Positions 34,380-45,507 of a DNA stretch of 64,000 nt are shown here, piece after piece. The stretch spans positions 159,770,761 to 159,834,760 of the forward strand of contig OZ010799.1 of assembly GCA_963932465.1 (NCBI GenBank), in the 5' to 3' direction. Below the pieces are notes generated by a model. The model did no database searches, was not told the DNA's origin, and saw only the letters and a list, made by a program, of their open reading frames with translations. Position numbers and translations under genes: made by a program. Source of the stretch: Maratus speciosus. Lineage: Eukaryota > Arthropoda > Arachnida > Araneae > Salticidae. The first letter of the stretch is position 1. Every line of letters begins with the position of its first letter.

Positions 34380-35762
34380 TTAAAGTGGTGCCACCGAATA
34401 AAATTCGAGTAAAAGACGCCGGTCCCAAAGGGGTTAACCCTCTCGCTGCGCAACCCGAGCTATTCTCGGGAATGCATTTTTCCGTCTAATTAATACTATT
34501 TGGTCATTTCCACCAGTTACGTTTTAAAGAAAACTTTGTCTGATTTAATAAGCACATTTTCCCCGATAACCATAGTCAAAAATTTCTATTTTAACCCCTT
34601 GAGGGGCGGTGATATAAAATATATCCCACCTAATTTAAACAAGATTCTCACCAGAAAATTTTAACTAAATTTTATATTTATAACTTTGGAGGAAAATTGT
34701 TGAAAAATTGCTTTTCCTTATTTAACCCATTAGTGCCTGAATTTTTTTTCAACTCAATATTGTGCTTAATTATAGTAAATGGTGTAAAATGAACGTAAAA
34801 AATAATAAAAAAATTCTCTTTGAAAAAATATTTATTTAACATATAAAAATCTAAACGTCCCAATTTTGGGACACTGGGCACGAAAGGGTAGGGGTTTTCT
34901 CCGTTACTGCCTACGCATTATATCTATGTTTTATTCCATTTGATATGTTTAAAAAAAGTTTATATATCATCGGGTTATTATTTGACTATAACATTTTCTT
35001 TATTATTACTATAAGGAGGGGGGGGGGAGGGTTGAGGTCGGCTCATGAACAAGACCCCCTTCCTCCTCACCATTAGCCATTGGCATAGTAAAAATTTATA
35101 ATAATCAATAATTACTAATATAGTATATATACCGTATATACTCGCATATACGCCGACCCATTAACTTTTGAATGCAAAAACTCGCGTATGTCGACCCCCT
35201 AACTTTTTACTTCAATTTCGCACAAAATCAAACAAATGATTTCACTTACTAATGCGAAAAATTAGAAAGTAAAGAAAAACAAATCATTGAAATTTTTTTT
35301 AATAACAAATTATTATTATTTGTATATTTTATTTATTATTTTATTATTTACTAGCAAACCCCGCGGCTTTGCTCGCGTAATATTTGAAATATGCCAAGTG
35401 ATATTTATATGTCTAACTTTTATTAAAAGGTACTAACTAAATTTTTATTTTATTAAAAGGTAATATTTTATTTTATTAAAAGGTACTTATTACTTTTAGG
35501 AATAATTTTAAAAAATTACTATTTAAAACACAGTTTGATTAAACATCATAGATACACTGCATAAGGCAGAAATGAAACTTAAATTAATAAAACGAAATAA
35601 AACTAAATAAATAATAATTTAGAAACTTTTATGCTCAATTAATACGCTCATTTCAGTATTCATTTGAAGTTTTGAATTTTTTAGAAACCATTTTCTTACA
35701 TCTTAAAATTAACCATCATGTCAAATTCCAAGTCCTACCACCTCTCTCAACATAAAGGGCTA

Positions 35763-36194
35763 ATAGATGTAAATTTCCAACTGGGCGAAAAATGTCCGGA
35801 CCAGGATTCGAACCCGGGACCTCCTGGCTGAAGCCGCCAGTGCGCTGCCATCTGAGCTATCCCGGACGATTCTGGTCGAACTTTTTCACCCAGCTAACCT
35901 TGATGATTACAGCATCTGGTCTGAAACGTGGTTCAGCTCAACAGAATAAATCTCAGCTAATGGAACTCCAGAAATCGCTGGATACGAAATTACACTAGAT
36001 TAATATTAACACAATTATCGTCTTTATTAATAATATTGAATCGTCCGGGATAGCTCAGATGGCAGAGCACTGGCGGCTTCAGCCAGGAGGTCCCGGGTTC
36101 GAATCCTAGTCCGGACATTTTTCGCCAAGTTGGAAATTTACATCTAATATGATTTGTTTACAAATTAGAATAATTGTGTTAATATTAATCTAGT
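35763..36194. mobile_element. tRNA-derived SINE insertion with two opposed heads, 432 bp
   Basis: It is flanked by an 11-bp duplication ATAAAGGGCTA (35752-35762 and 36195-36205). Copy 2 (near 39018) shows the empty site. A tRNA-like head occurs twice: on - at about 35797-35869 and on + at 36044-36117 (GATAGCTCAGATGGCAGAGC, GGGTTCGAATCC, 7-bp acceptor-like stem GTCCGGG/TCCGGAC). A spare base before the D stem and no T before the anticodon argue against a working tRNA. Inside, 35994-36017 and 36171-36194 are perfect 24-bp inverted repeats. Confidence 0.88.
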
Positions 36195-36205
36195 ATAAAG
36201 GGCTA

Positions 36206-38750
36206 TGTTGAAATAGGAACTGTCACCATTAATTTGCCAACATTAATTTTGAAATTGGTTTGTTATTTCCCAATATTCCACAGAAATGTAATTTAGAAAG
36301 CTTTTAAAGGCCTTTTTAGAGCGTTTGTTGTTCCTGTGAATCCCAGGTGGTAGAATCATCGGCATAAAGTATAGCCTGTGTAGGATCAGAGACTGTTACC
36401 ATTGATTTGCAACTATTACTTTTATATTTGGTTTATATTTCCTAAAATAGCGTAAAAATCGTAATTTAGGACTTTTTTAGAATGCTTTTTGCACCTCCCC
36501 TTCACTTCACCCCTTTTTAATTCGAATTTATTTTCGACAGTCCTTCGAGGGCATTTATATTTTATAAGTAACTACCATGCCATATTTAAAGTTTCTAGCC
36601 TTTCAGTATCACAAAAATCGCAATTTAGAAAGTTTTTAGCTACTGCAACCCTCTGGTGGTAGTGGCACAGACATAAAATATAGCTTATGTTTGAGCAGGT
36701 TCTATCACCAACAATTTGTTATCATTATTTTTTTAATCGGTTTGGTATTTGAAAAGATTACATAAAAATTGTAATTTATAACGCTTTTCAAACACTTCAT
36801 CTTTTTAAATTTGAAATTTTCTTTCGACAGTTCATAGAAAGCAGTTGCATCTTGTAAGTAAATAACATGCCATACTTCAAAGTGTTAGACCATTCAATTA
36901 TGCAAAAAACGCACATTAGAACATGTTTTGCTTTTGCAACCCTCAGATGGTAGTGACAGCAACATAAAATATAACCTATGTTATACCAGGGACTGTCACC
37001 ATTGATTTGCAACCATTACTTTTGAAATAGCTTTGGAATTTCCTGAGATTGAGTAAAAATCGCAATTTAGAACGTTTTTAGAACGCTTTTCGTGCATTTT
37101 CACCCCTTTTTAAATTTCCAATTTTTTCGAAACTGTTCTTAAAGATAATTTATACGTAATACATATGTACCTTGCCTAATTTTAAGTTGCTAGCCCCTAC
37201 CGATCACAAAAATCGAAATTTGGAACGCTTTTTTGCTCCTGCAACGTCTAGGTGATAGTGATACAGACTTAAAATAGCGTTTATGTTAGAGCAGAGGCTG
37301 TCAGCATCAAGTTTTTAACATTACTTTTGAAATCAGTTTGATTCTTTCTGAGATATTGGTGACAAATCGGCATTTAGAACGTTTTTAGAACGCTTTTCGC
37401 TCATTTTGCTCCTGCATCTCCTCCGGGTTAGTGGAAGCATACATAAAATATAGCCTATCTTGTAGCAAGATCTGTCACCATCATTTTAACACCATTATAT
37501 TTGAAATCGGTTCAGTATTTCCTGAGATTGCATAGAAATTGCAATTTAGAACGTTTTTTACAACGCTTTTTGCGTATTTTGACCCCCCTTTTATATTTCA
37601 ATTTTTTTAGGAAATGTCCTTAGAGATCATTGATATCTTATAACTAACTACCATTCTAAATTTCACGATTCAGGGCCCTTCCGTCACGCAAAAACCGCAA
37701 TTTAGAACGTTTTTCTCCTGCACACCCTTTGGGGTAGTGGCACCGACATAAAATACAGCCTATCTTGAAGCAAGAGTTGTCACCATCATTTTGACACCAA
37801 TATTTTTTAAATCGGTTTGGTATTTCCTGAGATTATGTAGAAGCTACCATTTAGAACGTTTTTTAGAACGCTTTTTGTGCATTCTCACCCCTTTTAATTT
37901 CGAATTGTTTAAGAACTGTTCTTAGGCATCATTTATATCTTATAAGTAACTAATATTCCAAATTTCATATTTCTAGGCCCTTCAGTAACGCAAAAATTGC
38001 ATTTTTAGAACGTTTTTTGCTCCTACACCCCCTTTGGGGTAGTGGCACCGACATAAAACAGAGCCTATCTTGGAGCAAACGTTGTCACTATCATTTTGAC
38101 ACCAATATTTATTAAATAGGTTTGGTATTTCCTGAGATTATGTAGAAACTACCGTTTAGAACGTTTTTTAGAACGCTTTTTGTGCATTCTCACCCCTTTT
38201 CAATTTCGAATTGTTTAAGAACTCTTCTTAGGCATCATTTATATCTTATAAGTAACTAATATCCCAAATTTCATATTTCTAGGCCCTTCAGTAACGCAAA
38301 AATTGCATTTTTAGAACGTTTTTTGCTCCTGCACCCCCTTTGGTGTAGTGACACCGACATAAAATATCGCCTATGTTCTATGTTGGACTAACACCATCTT
38401 TTTGATACCATTACTTTTGGAATCGGTTCGGTATTTCCTGAGATTTTGTAGAAACTACAATTTAGAACGTTTTTTAGAGCGCTTTTTGTGCATTCTCACC
38501 CCTTTTAAATTTCGAATTGTTTAAGAACTGTTCTTAGACATCATTTATATCTTATAAGTAACTAATATTCCAAATTTCATATTTCTAGGCCCTTTAGTAA
38601 CGCAAAAATCGCATTTTTAGAACGTTTTTTGCTCCTGCACCCCCTTTGGGGTAGTGGCACCGACATAAGATATAGCCTATGTTCTAAGTTGGGCGAACAC
38701 CATCATTTTGATACCATTACTTTTGGAATCGGTTCGGTAGTTCCTGAGCT
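36206..38750. repeat. Tandem array of about 300-bp units in Helitron copy 1
   Basis: About nine units marked by 'TTTAGAACGTTTTT', 'TTTCACCCCTTTT', 'ACTGTTCTTAG', 'TAGGCCCTTC.GTAACGCAAAAA' and 'GACATAAAATATAGCCTATG'. Units nearest 38700 are the most alike. Short open frames repeated here and in copy 2 follow the repeat and are not genes. Confidence 0.92.
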
Positions 38751-38795
38751 TATCTCCGACAAATAAACAATTTTTTCCTCTTTATAATATGATGA

Positions 38796-41700
38796 CTAGC
38801 AAACCCCGCGGCTTTGGTCGCGTAATATTTGAAATATGCCAAGTGATATTTATATGTCTAATTTTTATTAAAAGATACTAACTAAATTTTTATTTTATTA
38901 AAAGGTCAGTATTCATTTTAGTATTCATTTGAAGTTTTGAATTTTTAGAAACCATTTTCTTACATCTTAAAATTAACCATCATGTCAAATTCCAAGTCCT
39001 ACCACCTCTCTCAACATAAAGGGCTATGTTGAAACAGGAACTGTCACCATTAATTTGCCAACATTAATTTTGAAATCGGTTTGTTATTTCCTAATATTCC
39101 ACAGAAACGGAATTTAAAAACATTTTAAAGCCCTCTTTTAGAACATTTGTTGTTCCTGTGAGCCCCAGGTGGTAGAATCACCGGCATAAAATATAGCCTG
39201 TGTAGGATCAGAGACTGTTACCATTATTCGCATTGATTACTTTTATAACCGGTTTATATTCCCTGAAATTGCATAGAATCGTAATTTAGAACTTTTTTAG
39301 AATGCTTTTTGCACCTACCCTTCGCATCACCCCTTTTTAATTCGAATTTATTTTCGACGTTCCTTTGAGGGCATTTATATTTTATAAGTAACTACCATGT
39401 CATATTTAAAGATTCTAGGGTTTTCAGTATCACAGAAATCGCAATGTAGAAAGTTTTTAGCTCCTGCAACCCTCTGGTGGTAGTGGAACAGACATAAAAT
39501 ATAGCTTATGTTCGAGCAGGTTCTATCACCAAAATTTGTCATTATTATTTTTTTAATCGGTTTGGTAATTTATAAGTTTGCTTAAAAGTTGTAATTTATA
39601 ACGCTTTTCACTCACTTCATTTTTTTAAATTTGGAATTTTCTTTCGACAGTTCTTAGAAAGCAGTTGCATCTTGTAAGTAAATACCATGCCATACTTCAA
39701 AGTGTTTGACCCCTCAGTTGTGCAAAAAACGCAAATTAGAACATGTTTTGCTTTTGCAACCCTCAGATGGTAGTGACAGCAACATAAAGTATAACCTATG
39801 TTATACCAGGGACTGTCACCATTGATTTGCAACCATTACTTTTGAAATAGCTTTGGTATTTCCTTAGATTGAGTAGAAATCGCAATTTAGAACGTTTTTA
39901 GGACGCTTTTCGCGCATTTTCACCCCTTTTTAAATTTCCAATTTTTTTGAAACTGTTCTTAAAGATCATTTATATGTAATACATGTGTACCTTGCTTAAT
40001 TTTAAGTTGCTAGCCCCTACCGATCACAAAAACCGAAATTTGGAACGCTTTTTTGCTCCTGCAACGTCTAGGTGATAGTGATACCGACTTAAAATAGCTC
40101 TATGTTAGAGCAGAGGCTGTCAGCATCAATTTCCTACCATTACGTTTGAAATCAGATTCATTCATCCTGAGATATTGCCGACAAATCGGCATTTAGAACG
40201 CTTTAGAACGCTTTTCGCGCATTTTGCTCCTGCATCTCCTCTGGGGTATTGGAAACAGATATTAAATATAGCCTATCTTGGAGCAAGATCTGTCACAATC
40301 ATTTTTGCACCATTATATTTGAAATCGGTTCAGTACTTCCTGAGATTGCATAGAAATCGCAATTTAGAAAGTTTTTTACAACGCTTTCTGCGCATTTTGA
40401 CCACCTGTTAAATTTCGATTTTTTTAGGAAATGTCCTTAGCGATCATTGATATCTTATAACTAACTACCATTCCAAATTTCAGGATTCTAGGCCCTTGCG
40501 TAACACAAAAGCCGCAATTTAGAACGTTTTTCTCCTGCACCCCGTTTGGGGTAGTGGCACCGACATAAAACATCCCCTATGTTGGAGCAAGTGTTGTCAC
40601 CATCATTTTGACGTCATTATTTTTTAGATCGGTTTGGTATTTCCTGAGATTGTGTAGAAACCACCATTAGAACGTTTTTTTAGAACGCTTTTCGCGCATT
40701 TTCACACCTTTTAAATTTCGAATTGTTTAAGAACTGTTCTTAGGAACACTTTATATCTAGTAAGTAGCTAATATTTCAAATTTCATATTTCTAGGCCCTT
40801 CGGTAACGCAAAAATCGCATTTTTAGAACGTTTTTTGCTCCTGCACCACCTTTCGGATAGTGGTACCGACATAAAACATAGCCTATGTTGGAGCAAGGGT
40901 TGTCACCGTCATTTTGACACCCTTATTTTGACACCATTATTTTTTAAATCGGTTTGGTATTTCCTGAGATTGTGTAGAAACCACCATTTAGAACGTTTTT
41001 TAGAACGATTTTCGCGCATTTTCACCCCTTTCAAACTTCGAATTGTTTAAGAACTGTTCTTAGAAATCCTTTATATCTAATAAGTAGCTAATATTTCAAA
41101 TTTCATATTTCTAGGCCCTTCAGTAACACGTAAATCGCATTTTTAGAACGTTTTTTGCTCCTGCACCCCCTTTGGGGTAGTGACACCGACATAAAACATA
41201 GCCTATCTTGGAGCAAGCGTTGTCACCATTATTTTGACACCAATATTTTTTAGATCGGTTTGGTATTTCCTGAGATTGTTTTGAAACTACCATTTAGAAC
41301 GTTTTTAGAACGCTTTTTGTGCATTTTCACCCCTTTTAAATTTCGAATTGTTTAAGAACTGTTCTTAGACATCATTTATATCTTATAAGTAACTAATATT
41401 CAAAATTTCATATTTCTAGGCCCTTCAGTAACGCTAAAATCGCATTTTTAGAACGTTTTTTGTTCCTGCACACCCTTTGGGGTAGTGACACCGACATAAA
41501 ACATAGCCCATCTTGGAGCAAGCGTTTTCACCATCATTTTGACACCAATATGTTTTAAATCGGTTTGGTATTTCTTGAGATTGTGTAGAAACTACCGTTT
41601 AGAACGTTTTTTAGAACGCTTTTTGTGCATTTTCACACCTTTTTAAATTTCAAATTGTTTAAGAACTGTTCTTAGACATAATTTATATCTTATAAGTAAA

Positions 41701-42242
41701 TAATATTCAAAATTTCATATTTCTAGGCCCTTCAGTAACGCTAAAATCGCATTTTTAGAACGTTTTTTGCTCCTGCACCCCTTTGGGGTAGTGACACCGA
41801 CATAAAACATAACCTATCTTGGAGCAAGCGTTGTCACCATCATTTTGATACCAATATTTTTTAAATCGGTTTGGTATTTCCTGAGATTGTGTAGAAACTA
41901 CCATTTAGAACGTTTTTTAGAACGCTTTTTGTGCATTTTCACCCCTTTTAAAATTCAAATTGTTTAAGAACTGTTCTTGGACATCATTTATATCTTATAA
42001 GTAACTAATATTCAAAATTTCATATTTCTAGGCCCTTCCGTAACGCTAAAATCGCATTTTTAGAACGTTTTTTGCTCCTACACCCCCTTTGGGATAGTGG
42101 CACCGACATAAGATATAGCCTATGTTCTAAGTTGGACTAACACCATCATTTGGATACCATTACCTTTGGAATCGGTTCGGTAGTTCCAGAGCTTACCTCC
42201 GACAAATAAACAATTTTTTCCTCTTTATAATAGGAGTATAGA
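38796..42242 (-). mobile_element. Helitron copy 2 of a head-to-tail pair
   Basis: On the minus strand it begins TC at 42242 (TCTATACTCCTATTATAAAG) after an A, and ends CTAG at 38796. The next base is already the TC of copy 1. It lacks about 230 bp present near 35400-35650 in copy 1 and has about eleven 300-bp units. No SINE at the matching site. Confidence 0.9.
39005..42180. repeat. Tandem array of about 300-bp units in Helitron copy 2
   Basis: Same unit as 36206-38750, about eleven copies. Units from 40500 to 42100 are near-identical, suggesting recent expansion or homogenisation. Confidence 0.92.
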
Positions 42243-42395
42243 TATACATAAAAAATCAGACTTTTGCAGTGTTCGAAGATTTTTTTTTCCTTTTTGGCTT
42301 ATGTAATTGACTCGTGTATAAGTTCACCCCCCCCCCCAATTTACTTGCAGAAAATTGTCAAAAATTGTTCGTTTTACACTCGAGTATATATGGTA

Positions 42396-42840
42396 CAGAA
42401 GAACTTCGATTATCCGACCATCGTGTAACCGGAACTCTCTGTAAACCTATGTTGATATCCTGATTTTTTTTTTTTTTACTTTCACATTCCTTGTGTATGC
42501 AAGTGTTCCCTTCCAAACCACGAGTAGTGATAAGCATTTTGGTTCCCCTTTCTTCGAATTCCATTGAAATTAGCTTGAGCTCTCGCACGATCCAATCCCG
42601 TAAAGATTATACCCCCCCCCCCCCCCCGTGTACACGTCCCTGGTCTAAACAAATAAAATTATTTTCATGTATAATTTAAATTTAGGTATTTATTAAGCAG
42701 TTTAAAAAGTCCTAATAGAAGTTCTATGACGATGTTTCATATGAAACTAGATGATTATTGATAAATTCTCGATTATCTGGAAATTTGATTATCCGCTGTC
42801 GGTTCGGACCCAGTTACGTCGGATAATCGACGTTCGGCTG
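42396..42840. mobile_element. pogo/Tigger-like MITE, 445 bp
   Basis: Ends CAGAAGAACTTCGATTATCC and GGATAATCGACGTTCGGCTG are inverted repeats flanked by TA (42394-42395, 42841-42842). It contains poly-T and poly-C runs. Confidence 0.9.
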
Positions 42841-43682
42841 TATATATTTTAGTACCCTCAGGATGTCAAATACTAAACTAAGTGCAAAACATAACGGTAT
42901 GATATAAATTTTTACTAAGCCAATAGCTAAGGGTAGGAAGGGGTGTGTGTCTTGTTCTTGAACAGAGCCCAGCCCCTATTCCCCAATAGTAATAACAAAG
43001 AATAGCCAAATAATAATCTGAATAATAATTTTATAACCAAATAATAATCTGAGTGGTATGTAACCATTTTGTAACAAAATAAATGGCATAAAACATACAT
43101 TTAATGCACAGAGAGTAACGGAGAAAACCCCTACCCATTCGTGCCTAGCGTCCCAAAATTGGGACGATATATAAAGGTTCAAATTCGAGCAAAAAAATAG
43201 ATATCTGAAAAAATTCAAAAATACGTATTCTAAAATAATGTTTCATCTTATATATAATACCACTTATAAAATGATTGATAAAAAATAAAAGAAATATCTT
43301 ACCTTTTCTTATGCGCCATTTTATTTCAAGAAAATCCAACTTTGCGCTACAACAAACATTTATTTCACCTTTTTATTCTTAAAAATGCACTGACATTTAT
43401 GGATAAATATTGAAAACAAATATTAAGGATATATTTTACTAAGATTTGAAAGGATATCATAATTCAATTTGTAACGGGAATTTTTTTAAGAAAGCGTCCC
43501 AAAATTAGGAAGCCAGGCACAAATGGGTTTAAAATAAAATTTTTCGATTATTCCGGTGAGAATTCAATATATAGAGACATTTTTGCTTGCCCCTCAAGGG
43601 GATAAAGAACCCGTGATAAAAGATTAAAAATTCTGTTAAAGACGTTTATCGCGAAGAATTACTTACGCAGCGAGAGGGTTAA

Positions 43683-44435
43683 TAAACAAATTTATGCAAA
43701 AAAATTATTTTATTTATCAAAAATAGTTTAAAAAAATATTTTTATTTGTGTTTTAATTAAATAATGCTCTGCTATACGAAAAATATATATTTCTCGAAGA
43801 GCTGTTTACATATATATTTGATATAGGATATATATTTGAAATATAACCTGAAAACATTGCATGATATGTGAGGGAAGATAAACTAAATAATACAGATTCA
43901 CAGAATATCAAAATATTTTTGGAAATATTCATAAATCTTCAGAAAGTTTAAAGCATACCTTCAGTGTCATGAAAATCAAGCAAAATATTTTGAAAACGAT
44001 ATTTTTGTACCACAGCAGTGAATATTGCAAAATGACAGTGATTACTGGTGTCATCAATCTCAAAAATTGTTTGAAAGAAATATTTGAAAGTTTTGTGCTG
44101 ATTTTTTCATGTGTTTCACGGATATTTTAAAACAATATGCTGATATTACTTTATGATTTTTTCTGATAATGTTTCAGAGCAATATTAAACCGATCAGTTA
44201 CAATGTAAGTCTATAATTCTAAGTGAAGTCTTTATATATGTACAATTTTCAGTGCAAAAAGAGTCGATGATTATAGAAAATTTTTTTTTCTATTATCATC
44301 AAGAAAGACGAGAGTTTATTATAATTATTCTTGAAAGAAAAAAAGTAAATACATAAATAAAATGTGATAATTATTTTTTCAAAACTGTACAGTCGACAAA
44401 AATCGCGAAATTGTTGCAGAAAAAGACAAAAAGTA
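43683..44435. other. AT-rich non-coding stretch
   Basis: No gene. The 'GTGTCAT.A.AAT' block near 43966 has a diverged relative near 47818. Confidence 0.45.
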
Positions 44436-45011
44436 CACTGTAAAAAACGACAGATGTTTCAGAAAATATTTTGAAATTTTATACGGTTTAATAATATGTA
44501 GTACTACAAACTTTACCAAGTTACTCACGGTTTCAAAAAGCGTTACTTTATCAACCACATCTTCAGAAGGAATGCAAGATAAATTCATTATAGCATCAGT
44601 GTCATCATTCGAGAAAGATGTGCGGTAGGAGTATTCTGCACTGTACAAAAAAAAAAATCTGTAAATTTACTAAGAAGTTTCTAGGAAACTTTGATGCATA
44701 GAACTTTTATGTAACGGCAACAACAAAATTCATGTAACAGATACACATTTGCACTTTAAATAAATAAAAAAAAATCTGTAAGATTACTAAGAATTTTTCA
44801 GGAAACTGGAATGCCTAGAACTTCTTATGTAACTGCAACCCGGGTTACAGATAAAATTTTGGTAAGATTACTGTAATTTTAGTAGATTCTTTTGTAAAGC
44901 TACAGAGTTTTGTAGATTTACATCTTTTTTTGTATAGTGTATAGATAAAATTCAGTAAGTATTCGTATTTATGTAACTTTATATCAGTAGAATTACATAT
45001 TTTTTACAGTG
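44436..45011. mobile_element. MITE-like element with CACTGTAAAAA ends, 576 bp
   Basis: CACTGTAAAAAACGACAG and TATTTTTTACAGTG are inverted ends flanked by TA. A second inverted pair lies inside (CACTGTACAAAAAAA at 44639, TTTTTTTGTATAGTG ending 44939). Superfamily not assigned. Confidence 0.65.
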
Positions 45012-45155
45012 TAAGATTTATTTTTCGTTCTTGATTGAGTAACCTTCAAAACATATAAAAGTACAGTAGAGTCCTGATTATCCCAGTTAATATGGACCAG
45101 GCCGTTGCCATTGATATACTCAACGCCCGAGGACCCGAGTGTGACGTCATCACTA
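45012..45155. other. Isolated pogo-like end
   Basis: TA-CAGTAGAGTCCTGATTATCC at 45061-45082 resembles the end of the 42396-42840 MITE. No partner end was found. Confidence 0.4.
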
Positions 45156-45502
45156 ATCGACCAACTTCTCACTAGTGTTGGAATTCATGCCGGAAAATTT
45201 TGAATAGCACTTTTCCCTTATTTTATTTGTGGAATATCCTTCATCGTATAAAACAATAATAACTATTTAAACTTACTGGTGAGAATTCGGAATTTCTAAA
45301 TAAAAATTCAGCCAGATGCGGAGTGCCATAGTGTTGCCGCATCTGGCTGATTTTTTATTGAAGATTCCAAAATTCTCAACATTAAATTTAAATAGTTACT
45401 ATTGTTTTATAAGATGATAGATATTACACAGATAAAATAAATGAAAATAGCTATTCAAAATTCTCCGCTGTGAATTCCAGCACTAGTGAGAAGTCGGTCG
45501 AT
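45156..45502. repeat. 347-bp imperfect palindrome (foldback MITE)
   Basis: ATCGACCAACTTCTCACTAG mirrors CTAGTGAGAAGTCGGTCGAT and symmetry holds to the centre near 45329, where CAGCCAGATGCGG and CCGCATCTGGCTG form an inner inverted pair. Confidence 0.88.
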
Positions 45503-45507
45503 ACCGC

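Larger units (their letters stand above)
33990..34433. mobile_element. TTAA element carrying a nested TTAA MITE
   Basis: It shares TTAA 33986-33989 with its left neighbour and TTAA 34434-34437 with its right neighbour. Ends are CCTATTCGGGACC and GGTCCCAAAGGGG. It contains 34142-34379. Confidence 0.85.
35351..38795 (-). mobile_element. Helitron copy 1 of a head-to-tail pair
   Basis: On the minus strand it begins TC at 38795 (TCATCATATTATAAAGAGG), directly after the CTAG of copy 2, and ends GGGGTTTGCTAG at 35351 before a T. CGCG...CGCG can form the terminal stem. The interior has about nine units of a 300-bp tandem repeat. A tRNA-like SINE with 11-bp duplication is inserted at 35763-36194. Without it copy 1 is about 3.0 kb. 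No Rep/helicase ORF. Confidence 0.9.
35131..42393. mobile_element. Possible DNA element around the Helitron pair
   Basis: ACCGTATATACTCG at 35131 mirrors CGAGTATATATGGT ending at 42394, with further 'ACTCG.GTATA' motifs nearby on both sides. No target duplication is read. Confidence 0.4.
34726..43528. mobile_element. TTAA element C with long inverted ends, third shell
   Basis: TTAA at 34722-34725 and about 43529-43532. Ends are CCCATTAGTGCCTG and CAGGCACAAATGGG. Inverted similarity continues inward through a CCCAATTTTGGGA palindrome and GGGTAGGGGTTTTCTCCGTT to about 35105 on the left and 42890 on the right. The right arm is about 240 bp longer. Its interior holds the TIR-like pair 35131/42393, a pogo MITE and the Helitron pair. 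Confidence 0.78.
34595..43601. mobile_element. TTAA element B, second shell
   Basis: TTAA at 34591-34594. On the right the duplication reads ATAA (43602-43605), one change. Ends CCCCTTGAGGGGC and GCCCCTCAAGGGG are inverted repeats of the 17965-18180 family. Confidence 0.87.
34438..43678. mobile_element. TTAA element A, outer shell of the nest
   Basis: TTAA at 34434-34437 and 43679-43682. Ends CCCTCTCGCTGCG and CGCAGCGAGAGGG are perfect inverted repeats. Its two halves (34438-34590 and 43606-43678) join into a sequence matching the uninterrupted MITE 30317-30516. Everything between is later insertion. Confidence 0.88.

Noticed and set aside
36044..36117. Possible functional tRNA gene
   Set aside because: Stems and B box look good, but an extra base precedes the D stem, position 33 is not T, and a second copy lies inverted in the same SINE insertion with an 11-bp duplication.
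36797..37012. Minus-strand ORF with a near-identical partner at 39617-39832
   Set aside because: Both lie in the same unit of the 300-bp array of two Helitron copies. Conservation follows the DNA repeat and the protein has no family features.
43300..43317. Start of a piggyBac transposase gene
   Set aside because: Only six codons and a donor-like GT are visible, so it is kept as a low-interest finding and not annotated as a gene.
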